Positions 7,556 to 13,017 of a DNA stretch of 13,756 nt are shown one piece after another. Position numbers and translations under genes: made by a program. The DNA is taken from positions 1-13,756 of the forward strand of contig JAEZKD010000137.1 of NCBI GenBank assembly GCA_023415655.1, given 5' to 3'. Every line of letters starts with the position of its first letter. Position 1 is the first letter of the stretch. The stretch comes from Bacillota bacterium (lineage in GTDB: Bacteria > Bacillota > Clostridia > Lachnospirales > Lachnospiraceae). The notes under the pieces were generated by a model, which was not told the DNA's origin, made no database searches, and worked only from the letters and a program-made list of their open reading frames with translations.

Positions 7556-7645
7556 ATGAAAAGATGCGGTAATATTCTTGCAACGTGTAAACCGGTAGAA
7601 GGAAAGAACGAACGAACAGGCAAAGGTTGTCTGTTTTATTTCTGA
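7556..7645 (+). CDS. candidate leader peptide region, 29 codons, with a nested two-codon uORF
   Basis: TTGGAG (7550-7555) lies just before two ATGs. The ATG at 7556 touches the GGAG directly and opens 29 codons (MKRCGNILATC... ending CLFYF) to a TGA at 7643-7645. The ATG at 7564 has the ideal 8-nt spacing and opens a minimal uORF, ATG CGG TAA (7564-7572), coding fMet-Arg-stop. Spacing favours the two-codon ORF as the one actually translated. ABC-F resistance genes commonly have short upstream ORFs whose translation controls a downstream terminator, and position and context fit that. The claim that either ORF is translated is inference. Confidence 0.45.
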   Translation: MKRCGNILATCKPVEGKNERTGKGCLFYF

Positions 7646-7659
7646 TACCAATTGCAGGA

Positions 7660-7731
7660 ATGGATTGCATCTTATATCATGTCACACACCATATGGATCT
7701 GTATATGGTCACTTGTGTATGCTTTGTGTAG
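7660..7731 (+). CDS. second short upstream ORF, 23 codons
   Basis: Begins MDCILYHVTHHMD and ends at TAG 7729-7731, 15 nt before the terminator stem. GCAGGA abuts the ATG with no spacer, so initiation would be weak unless coupled to the ORF ending at 7645. The codons cover the proposed antiterminator strand 7666-7675, so translation of this ORF would affect folding. It may be chance. Confidence 0.25.
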   Translation: MDCILYHVTHHMDLYMVTCVCFV

Positions 7732-7745
7732 AAGGACAAAGTTAG

Positions 7746-7779
7746 ATAGGATGTAGATATTCTTGCATCCTATTTTTTT
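7746..7779 (+). terminator. intrinsic terminator inside the ABC-F leader (attenuator)
   Basis: ATAGGATGTA (7746-7755) pairs with TGCATCCTAT (7764-7773) over 10 bp with one G-U pair and an 8-nt loop, followed directly by a run of seven T (7773-7779). It lies 110 nt before the ABC-F start codon and downstream of the promoter, so transcripts must read through it to express the gene. The left arm can instead pair with 7666-7675 (TGCATCTTAT) over 10 bp with two wobbles, an antiterminator. Confidence 0.8.
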
Positions 7780-7822
7780 ATGTGTGAGGAAATTTCATAG
7801 CAATTCCCTCACACATAAAAAA
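7774..7822 (+). promoter_or_regulatory. 21-bp hairpin directly after the attenuator
   Basis: Arms 7774-7794 and 7802-7822 match at 20 of 21 positions around the loop TCATAGC. The left arm starts with the T-tract of the preceding terminator and the right arm ends with six A. No T-run follows, so it is not a plus-strand terminator. A smaller hairpin can follow at 7823-7846 (GCAAG/CTTGC). Possible roles are stabilising the 5' end of read-through mRNA or tying up the U-tract; both are inference. Confidence 0.7.
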
Positions 7823-7888
7823 GCAAGCGAAACATTTTGTTCTTGCAATCAAATGGAACAAAGTAAAAACAGAAAGTAGGTGCATGAT

Positions 7889-9382
7889 ATGTCCCAAATT
7901 AGTGTAAATAACCTAACCTTTTATTATGATGGGAGTTATGATTCCGTATTTGAAAATGTAAGCTTTACGATAGATACTGATTGGAAATTAGGCTTTATTG
8001 GTCGTAATGGTCGTGGGAAAACAACATTTTTAAATCTATTGTTAGGAAAATATGAGTATCAAGGAAGTATTACAAGGAGTGTTCAATTTGATTATTTTCC
8101 TTATCAGATTCCTGAGGGATACAATAAATATGATACGATTGAAGTCATCGAATCTTTGTACTCAGACTATGAGTTATGGAGAATCTGCAAAGAATTGACG
8201 CAGCTACAGGTGGATGCCCAAGTGCTATATCGTCCATTTGAAACCTTAAGCAATGGGGAGCAAACGAAGGTATTATTAGCTTTACTATTCTCAAAGGAAC
8301 ATTACTTTTTACTCATAGATGAACCAACAAACCATTTAGATTATGCGACAAGAGAGTTGATCAAAGAATATTTAAACACAAAGAAAGGGTATATTCTTGT
8401 TTCTCACGATCGAGATTTTCTAGATGCCTGCATCGATCATGTGCTTGTCCTTAATAAAGCAGACATTATTGTAGAGCAAGGAACTTTTAGCTCTTGGTGG
8501 GAGAATAAACAACGCCAAGATGCCTATGAACTATCGGAAAATGAGCGCCTAAAGAAGGACATTCATCGATTAGAAGCCTCTGCAAGACAATCAAGTGAGT
8601 GGGCGGATAAAGTAGAAGCTAGCAAAATTGGATTTAATCCATTACAAAAAGATAGAGGGATAGATAGTCGAGCATATATCGGTGAAAAATCAAGACGTAT
8701 GCAGCAACGGCGAAAGAATCTAGAACATCGTCAGCAAGATGCACTTGAAGAGAAAAAAAGGCTTCTAAAAAACATTGAGAAAACAGAAGATTTAAAGCTG
8801 ATTTCACTTGAATTTCACAAAGAGAGATTCCTAGAAGCCATCGATGTTGCGATTTGGTATGACAATCAAAAGATTACAAAAGACCTTAACTTTGTGCTAA
8901 ATCAGGGGGAGCGCGTGGCACTCTGTGGAAAGAATGGATGTGGCAAATCAAGCTTACTTCAGTGTATTCTAGGAAAGGATATTCAGACAACTGGTAAGTT
9001 ATCAGTTGCTCATGGACTTGTCATCTCTTATGTTCCGCAGGATACGAGCTTTCTGAATGGAAGCCTAGAGGATTTTATTGCGCAAGAACGATTGAATGAA
9101 AGCTTGTTCAAAGCAGTACTGCGCAAGCTTGATTTTGAGCGGGTTCAATTTGGAAAGAGAATGGAAGAATTTAGTCAAGGACAGAAAAAGAAGGTCTTAA
9201 TTGCAAAAAGTCTTTGCGAGCAGGCACATCTTTATGTTTGGGATGAACCACTGAATTATATTGATATCTTTTCACGTATCCAGATTGAACAGCTCCTTCA
9301 AACCTTCCAACCAACCCTGCTTTTTGTGGAACATGATCCAACCTTTGTCGAGAAGATTGCAACCAAGAAGATAGAATTTTAG
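7889..9382 (+). CDS. ABC-F ribosome-protection ATPase, Lsa/CplR-like
   Basis: A 497-residue soluble protein with two ABC ATPase domains and no membrane segments, the ABC-F layout. Domain 1: Walker A GRNGRGKT (38-45), signature LSNGEQ (120-125), Walker B FLLIDEP with Glu145, switch His173. A charged helical linker follows at about 205-310, the part that reaches the peptidyl-transferase centre in this family. Domain 2: Walker A GKNGCGKS (347-354), signature FSQGQKKK (428-435), Walker B with D452-E453, His482. Length, start (MSQISVNNLTFYYD) and motifs such as WDEPLNYIDIF resemble Lsa(A) and clostridial CplR, which give resistance to lincosamides, pleuromutilins and streptogramin A. Spectrum here is inferred. 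The ATG at 7889 has AGGTG 6 nt upstream; a GTG at 7880 is less likely. The leader suggests control by attenuation. Confidence 0.92.
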   Translation: MSQISVNNLTFYYDGSYDSVFENVSFTIDTDWKLGFIGRNGRGKTTFLNLLLGKYEYQGSITRSVQFDYFPYQIPEGYNKYDTIEVIESLYSDYELWRICKELTQLQVDAQVLYRPFETLSNGEQTKVLLALLFSKEHYFLLIDEPTNHLDYATRELIKEYLNTKKGYILVSHDRDFLDACIDHVLVLNKADIIVEQGTFSSWWENKQRQDAYELSENERLKKDIHRLEASARQSSEWADKVEASKIGFNPLQKDRGIDSRAYIGEKSRRMQQRRKNLEHRQQDALEEKKRLLKNIEKTEDLKLISLEFHKERFLEAIDVAIWYDNQKITKDLNFVLNQGERVALCGKNGCGKSSLLQCILGKDIQTTGKLSVAHGLVISYVPQDTSFLNGSLEDFIAQERLNESLFKAVLRKLDFERVQFGKRMEEFSQGQKKKVLIAKSLCEQAHLYVWDEPLNYIDIFSRIQIEQLLQTFQPTLLFVEHDPTFVEKIATKKIEF

Positions 9383-9385
9383 TTA

Positions 9386-9425
9386 AAAACTTGTAGGCAT
9401 GGATTTATTTACAGATTGAAGTTTT
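9386..9425 (+). terminator. possible weak terminator after the ABC-F gene
   Basis: AAAACTT (9386-9392) can pair with AAGTTTT (9419-9425), with a few further pairs inside a large loop, starting just after the ABC-F stop. The stem is AT-only and the loop long, so this is a weak candidate. It overlaps the proposed promoter of the next small gene. Confidence 0.25.
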
Positions 9426-9444
9426 ATTCATTCTTTTGTAAGAT
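9416..9444 (+). promoter_or_regulatory. possible promoter of the small four-cysteine protein gene
   Basis: TTGAAG (9416-9421), a 17-bp spacer and TAAGAT (9439-9444), each matching four of six consensus bases. The alternative is read-through from the ABC-F gene, whose stop is 125 bp before the small ORF. Confidence 0.35.
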
Positions 9445-9465
9445 ACAACCGAAGCTGCTAACGAA

Positions 9466-9486
9466 CCAGGGTAATCACTTCCCTGG
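9466..9486 (+). promoter_or_regulatory. hairpin in the 5' region of the small four-cysteine gene
   Basis: CCAGGG (9466-9471) pairs perfectly with CCCTGG (9481-9486) around a 9-nt loop, 21 nt before the start codon. Upstream ACAACC (9445-9450) is complementary to GGTTGT (9500-9505), which overlaps the end of the Shine-Dalgarno sequence GGAGG (9497-9501). If transcribed from further upstream, the region could fold so as to hide the ribosome binding site. It matches no riboswitch class I know. Confidence 0.4.
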
Positions 9487-9507
9487 CACCCCGTTTGGAG
9501 GTTGTGT

Positions 9508-9663
9508 ATGAAAAATCTGTATCTACCAAAAAAATGCTTAAAATGTGAAAATGACATTCAGATAGAAAAGAAAGAAGATGGAACAATGGATGCATATTGT
9601 ATGCATTGTGATTTTCTACTTCAATATACAAAAGAAGAAGTAAATCAAATCGAAATAGCTTAA
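9508..9663 (+). CDS. 51-residue four-cysteine (zinc-ribbon-like) protein
   Basis: MKNLYLPKKCLKCEND at the start, ending NQIEIA, then TAA at 9661-9663. Two CxxC pairs (C10-C13 and C31-C34) are separated by 17 residues, the spacing of small zinc ribbons; the second pair is CMHC followed by Asp. A strong Shine-Dalgarno, GGAGG with a 6-nt spacer, and a protein-like composition support it as real despite its size. No family is recognised. Such small ribbons can bind nucleic acid or act as partners of larger proteins; nothing in the sequence chooses between these. It follows the ABC-F gene in the same direction, but a functional link is not shown. Confidence 0.75.
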   Translation: MKNLYLPKKCLKCENDIQIEKKEDGTMDAYCMHCDFLLQYTKEEVNQIEIA

Positions 9664-9852
9664 ATTAAATAGCTTAATGAAAGATATTATCATAAGATAG
9701 AAATGGGTTATTGTAGCAATCACTGTCTCACAAAAATAGATGCCTTACTATGTCTCTTTACCATGATGGAGAAATATTGGGGTAGGAGTGAAACAGGAAG
9801 AAGACAATAGCCTATTTTTGTGTTATGATATAAGCATTCCCTTATGCGATAA

Positions 9853-9881
9853 TTGACACTCCAAGCTTGAATCAGTATACT
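9853..9881 (+). promoter_or_regulatory. promoter of the DUF6179-like gene and ispF
   Basis: TTGACA (9853-9858), a 17-bp spacer and TATACT (9876-9881), near consensus, 35 bp before the start codon at 9917. The stretch 9664-9852 upstream holds no gene or clear terminator that I can see, only a short direct repeat, AAATAGCTTAA (9653-9663 and 9667-9677). Confidence 0.8.
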
Positions 9882-9916
9882 AGGGAAATAAGATAGAATA
9901 AGGTGTGAGGTTGACC

Positions 9917-11146
9917 ATGACAAATAAGCAACAGATGGAGTTATTTGACTTATTAGAAAAGCAGATGGAATTGTACACGAAAGGTGACAGTTCCACTGTT
10001 TCTGTTGAATTCGCACAAAAGCTATTATTATCAATGGAATATTGCATGAACTGTTACTATAAAGCACTCGAGGATGGAGAACCATACGGCATAGATAACA
10101 CGACTTTAGATGCGAATGAGGAGTCCATGGAAGTAATTCTAAATCAAGGGATGATGCTTGTTGAAGGCTGTGTAAAAAGCTCTAAGGAATTGTTAAAAAG
10201 TGTGTCAAACAATAGGATTCGTGTGAATCATATTACATATGAGAAAACGATTGAAGAGGAAATCCCTCAATTCTTTGATATGTATGAACCAAGATTTGGA
10301 GCACAGATAATTCCAATCGTTCCAACTTATCCACTTGCAGTCAAGGTCACAAAGCTAAAAGGAATTGAATATCTTTATGAATATTTGTATCGACTCAACC
10401 TTGAGAATGAGTTTGTTCAAAGATTTGAGTTGAGAAACATACAATTACTATATCGGATACAAGGTAAGAGGATCCTAGACAATGGTGTGAATCTTTTTGA
10501 ATTAGTATTACAGAATGCGTTAGGACTTCATTTACTTGATAAAGACATTTTTAAAGTAAATGTGACAAGCGAGGAATGCATACAATTACATCAAAAGCTT
10601 TCTGCATTAAGTATCGCAAAACTACAAATTCTATTGGAAAAGACAATTGATTCACTCTTGTCCTTAGTTCAGATGAACCATAAGGAGATGCTTCGATATA
10701 CCAAAGAAAAAGGAAAAGAAATTGCAAGAAGAGTGGAAAAAAGCTGTAAGCAAAATACACTATTTCAGATTTTTGTAGATTTTTCGAATGATAAGGAAGA
10801 TGCACCAACTTATTTTGAAGGGGTAAAGCTCAACGAAGAGGAGCTACATGAAGTGATGAATGCACTTCATTCGATGCCATACCTTAGCAATAAGTTAGAT
10901 TACGTACAAGCTAAGATTCATAACTTAGATGATTTTATACAGGTACTCGGGAATTGCTTTGCAGGAGAGGAATATGAACAAGTCTTTGCTTTGTTATTAC
11001 CAAGCGAAAGAAAGCTTCTTTTGCTTCAAGCGCAAGCCTATGCCAATTTGTATCAAGATGAGAGCCTATTAAAAGAATGGGAACGATTACTTCTGGAATT
11101 AGAAGTAGAGAAGGAGAAAAAAGATGAGAGTAGGAATGGGATATGA
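9917..11146 (+). CDS. DUF6179-like protein of unknown function
   Basis: A 409-residue, largely helical, acidic protein without membrane segments or signal peptide. The pattern of an N-terminal MEYCMNCYYKALEDG segment, a central FFDMYEPRFGAQ followed by a YPL motif (about residues 121-143), and a C-terminal helical part recalls the clostridial DUF6179 family; I make this call from memory and with caution. No function is known to me for that family. The ATG at 9917 is preceded by GAGGT with a 5-nt spacer; a GTG four codons earlier is less likely. It has its own promoter (9853-9881). Its last 23 nt overlap the start of ispF in another frame, so translation of the two is probably coupled. Confidence 0.75.
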   Translation: MTNKQQMELFDLLEKQMELYTKGDSSTVSVEFAQKLLLSMEYCMNCYYKALEDGEPYGIDNTTLDANEESMEVILNQGMMLVEGCVKSSKELLKSVSNNRIRVNHITYEKTIEEEIPQFFDMYEPRFGAQIIPIVPTYPLAVKVTKLKGIEYLYEYLYRLNLENEFVQRFELRNIQLLYRIQGKRILDNGVNLFELVLQNALGLHLLDKDIFKVNVTSEECIQLHQKLSALSIAKLQILLEKTIDSLLSLVQMNHKEMLRYTKEKGKEIARRVEKSCKQNTLFQIFVDFSNDKEDAPTYFEGVKLNEEELHEVMNALHSMPYLSNKLDYVQAKIHNLDDFIQVLGNCFAGEEYEQVFALLLPSERKLLLLQAQAYANLYQDESLLKEWERLLLELEVEKEKKDESRNGI

Positions 11147-11702
11147 TGTTCATAAATTAGTGGAAGATCGAAAGCTTATCTTAGGTGGTGTGGATGTTCC
11201 ATATGAAAAAGGATTGCTTGGGCATTCGGATGCCGATGTTTTAGTACATGCAATTATGGATGCATTATTAGGGGCAGCAGCTCTTGGAGATATTGGACGC
11301 CACTTTCCAGATACGGAGGAAAGATTTCGTGGTATTTCGAGTATGGAGTTGTTAGCACATGTGAAAGAGTTGATTGAACGTGAACACTATGTGATTGGTA
11401 ATATCGATGCAACCATCATAGCACAACGACCAAAGCTTGCTTCCTTTATACCACAGATGGTGACTAATATCGCAAAGATGCTACAGATCGAAGAAAATCA
11501 AGTCAATATCAAAGCAACCACAGAGGAAGGGCTTGGATTTACAGGACATGGGGAGGGAATATCTTCCCAAGCAATCTGTGTATTAGATACGATTGCAGAC
11601 TATTCTTACCGTGGTATGGATAATGTAGCATATACCTATGATCCATCAGAACCTACGGATAGAAACTGTTCTGGTTGTAGTGGATGCTGTAAAAATCGTT
11701 AG
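11124..11702 (+). CDS. ispF: 2-C-methyl-D-erythritol 2,4-cyclodiphosphate synthase with Cys-rich tail
   Basis: IspF turns CDP-ME 2-phosphate into the cyclic diphosphate MEcPP in the MEP isoprenoid pathway; the enzyme is a cytoplasmic trimer with active sites between subunits. The metal ligands D8, H10 (GYDVHKL) and H42 are present, as are the GHSDADV and GDIGRHFPDT motifs and the C-terminal signature TTEEGLGFTGHGEG. The usual enzyme is about 157-160 residues. This one is 192, with an extra C-terminal stretch of roughly 30-35 residues (starting near DTIADYSYRG) that ends NCSGCSGCCKNR with cysteines at 182, 185, 188 and 189. The ATG at 11124 has GAAGGAG upstream inside the end of the preceding gene, indicating coupling. 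The next unit is cysteine-regulated. Confidence 0.95.
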   Translation: MRVGMGYDVHKLVEDRKLILGGVDVPYEKGLLGHSDADVLVHAIMDALLGAAALGDIGRHFPDTEERFRGISSMELLAHVKELIEREHYVIGNIDATIIAQRPKLASFIPQMVTNIAKMLQIEENQVNIKATTEEGLGFTGHGEGISSQAICVLDTIADYSYRGMDNVAYTYDPSEPTDRNCSGCSGCCKNR

Positions 11703-11737
11703 GAAATAGGTGGTATAGGTAAAAGCTATAATTCTAA

Positions 11738-11766
11738 TTGACAAAATGAAGAAAGTTGCATAGAAT
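11738..11766 (+). promoter_or_regulatory. promoter of the T-box cysE-cysS transcript
   Basis: TTGACA (11738-11743), a 17-bp spacer and TAGAAT (11761-11766). Transcription would start near 11773, just before the T-box leader, making cysE-cysS separate from ispF upstream. Confidence 0.8.
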
Positions 11767-11794
11767 ATTTTATAAGACAATTAATACGAATCAT

Positions 11795-12031
11795 TGAGAA
11801 AAGCGTTGAATGGAAAGAGTAGTCAGAACTAAGATTACAGAGAGAGAATGCCACCGGCTGTAAGCATTCTTAATTGGAAGTCTGATGAAGTGCCTCCAGG
11901 AGCTGATTTTGTGAACACAAGTAACAAAATCCGGTCACAGCCGTTATCTGTATAAGATTGCAGAATCATCTGTGAATTAGAGTGGAACCGCGAGTAACTT
12001 CGTCTCTTAAATAAGAGGCGGAGTTTTTTTT
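11795..12031 (+). promoter_or_regulatory. T-box riboswitch, cysteine specific
   Basis: The conserved T-box sequence AGAGTGGAACCGCG lies at 11979-11992. Upstream, Stem I shows a distal helix AGAATGC/GCATTCT (11845-11851 with 11864-11870) and a specifier region GAAG-TGC-CTCC with TGC (Cys codon) at 11891-11893. A helix GATTTTGT/ACAAAATC (11905-11912 with 11924-11931) and a Stem III TCACAG/CTGTGA (11935-11940 with 11970-11975) follow. The antiterminator bulge TGGA (11983-11986) would pair with UCCA, the acceptor end expected of tRNA-Cys (U73). Uncharged tRNA-Cys should favour antitermination and expression of cysE and cysS. The 5' boundary is approximate. Confidence 0.95.
11996..12031 (+). terminator. 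T-box regulated intrinsic terminator
   Basis: AACTTCGTCTCTT (11996-12008) pairs with AAGAGGCGGAGTT (12013-12025) over 13 bp with two G-U pairs and an AAAT loop, followed by eight T (12024-12031). It overlaps the 3' side of the antiterminator, as required for a T-box switch. Confidence 0.95.
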
Positions 12032-12096
12032 GTGTGTTAGGAATCTATAATACACATAAAATATGCTAGAATTAGGGCGTGGATTGCACAGAGGTG

Positions 12097-12120
12097 GAGA
12101 GCTTTCTAAGGGAAGTTCTC
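12097..12120 (+). promoter_or_regulatory. hairpin between T-box terminator and cysE start
   Basis: GAGAGCTTTC (12097-12106) pairs with GGAAGTTCTC (12111-12120) over 10 bp with two G-U pairs and a TAAG loop, 29 nt before the cysE ATG. No T-run follows. It lies only in read-through transcripts and might protect the 5' end of the cysE mRNA; that role is inference. Confidence 0.5.
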
Positions 12121-12149
12121 GGCATTATGAATGGAAGGAGGGAATCACG

Positions 12150-12845
12150 ATGGGATTTTTCGGATATGCAAAGGAAGAGATGAAAGTAATACGTGAGCGT
12201 GATCCTGCGATTAAATCCAATTGGGAGGTTTTTTTATACCCTAGCTTTAAAGCATTGATAAGACACCGAATATCGCATAAACTATATAAAAATGGGCATT
12301 ACTTTTTGGCCCGTTGGTATTCACAACGAACTACAAGAAAGACAGGCATTGAAATCCACCCAGGAGCAACGATTGGGAAAGGATTATTTATTGACCATGG
12401 TCATGGAGTTGTCATTGGTGAAACCGCAATTATTGGAGACAATGTAACCTTATACCAAGGTGTGACTCTTGGAGGAACTGGAAAAGAAAAAGGAAAGCGC
12501 CACCCAACGATAGGTGATAATGTTATGATTAGTGCGGGGGCAAAAGTGTTAGGATCCTTTACCGTTGGAGAGAATTCAAAGATAGGGGCTGGATCCGTCG
12601 TATTAAAGGAGGTCCCACCTAATTCAACTGTCGTTGGTGTACCAGGAAGAGTTATCAAGCGAGATAATATCAAGGTCCCAAGAGAGGAACTAGATCAAGT
12701 ACATCTACCAGATCCTGTGAATTGTGATTTGGAATGTCTTCAAAAAGAGAATGAGAAGTTAAAAGGTCAAATTGCGGAGCTTTCCAAACGTTTGGAGCAT
12801 TTAGAGAGTTTAGAAGAGAAAAACATGCACAATAATCGAACATAA
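12150..12845 (+). CDS. cysE: serine O-acetyltransferase
   Basis: CysE acetylates L-serine with acetyl-CoA to O-acetylserine, the precursor of cysteine, in the cytoplasm. The 231-residue protein has a helical N-terminal part (to about residue 65), then left-handed beta-helix hexapeptide repeats: IEIHPGATIGKGLFIDHGHG, VVIGETAIIGDNVTLYQGVT, LGGTGKEKGKRHPTIGDNV and on to GAGSVVLKEVPPNSTVVGVP. The catalytic-type His-Gly-His loop (DHGHG) is present. The C-terminus adds a coiled-coil-like stretch (CLQKENEKLKGQIAELSKRL). AAGGAGGG lies 7 nt before the ATG at 12150; an open frame back to 12063 has no ribosome binding site and runs through the leader hairpin. It is under T-box control and co-transcribed with cysS. 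Confidence 0.95.
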   Translation: MGFFGYAKEEMKVIRERDPAIKSNWEVFLYPSFKALIRHRISHKLYKNGHYFLARWYSQRTTRKTGIEIHPGATIGKGLFIDHGHGVVIGETAIIGDNVTLYQGVTLGGTGKEKGKRHPTIGDNVMISAGAKVLGSFTVGENSKIGAGSVVLKEVPPNSTVVGVPGRVIKRDNIKVPREELDQVHLPDPVNCDLECLQKENEKLKGQIAELSKRLEHLESLEEKNMHNNRT

Positions 12846-12852
12846 AGTGTTT

Positions 12853-12912
12853 TGTGTGCGAAGCACACATTGTTCATTCCTAGGTAATATCATTTCCTAC
12901 GTATGAACAATG
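12853..12912 (+). repeat. paired hairpins between cysE and cysS
   Basis: TGTGTGC/GCACACA (12853-12859 with 12863-12869) forms a perfect 7-bp stem with a GAA loop. The adjoining 12868-12884 and 12896-12912 (CATTGTTCATTCCTAGG and its partner) pair at 15 of 17 positions. Further dyads follow at 12937-12957 (GCGAC-AA-GTCGC and TGCG/CGCA). No T-run follows, so this is probably not a terminator. It may be an RNA processing or stabilising element, or an intergenic repeat. Confidence 0.7.
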
Positions 12913-13017
12913 CTCTAAAAACAAGGACCACACTGCGACAAGTCGCTTACGCAATTTGACGCAGGCATGTTCTTAGATAGAAACTGAAAGAAAAATAAAG
13001 AAATGGAGATAAGTAGG

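Noticed and set aside
9440..9510. Known riboswitch class upstream of the small four-cysteine gene
   Set aside because: I compared it from memory with preQ1, THF, SAM, fluoride and guanidine motifs and found no matching conserved core; only a generic hairpin is supported.
9720..10085. Minus-strand open frame of 121 codons
   Set aside because: It has no ribosome binding site, runs antisense over a consensus promoter and the start of the well-supported gene at 9917, and its translation looks like shadow sequence.
12063..12149. 29-codon N-terminal extension of CysE
   Set aside because: No ribosome binding site precedes 12063, and the normal CysE start at 12150 has a strong one. The extension runs through a leader hairpin.
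12853..12912. Intrinsic terminator between cysE and cysS
   Set aside because: The stems are strong but no T-run follows on the plus strand, and no promoter is evident before cysS.
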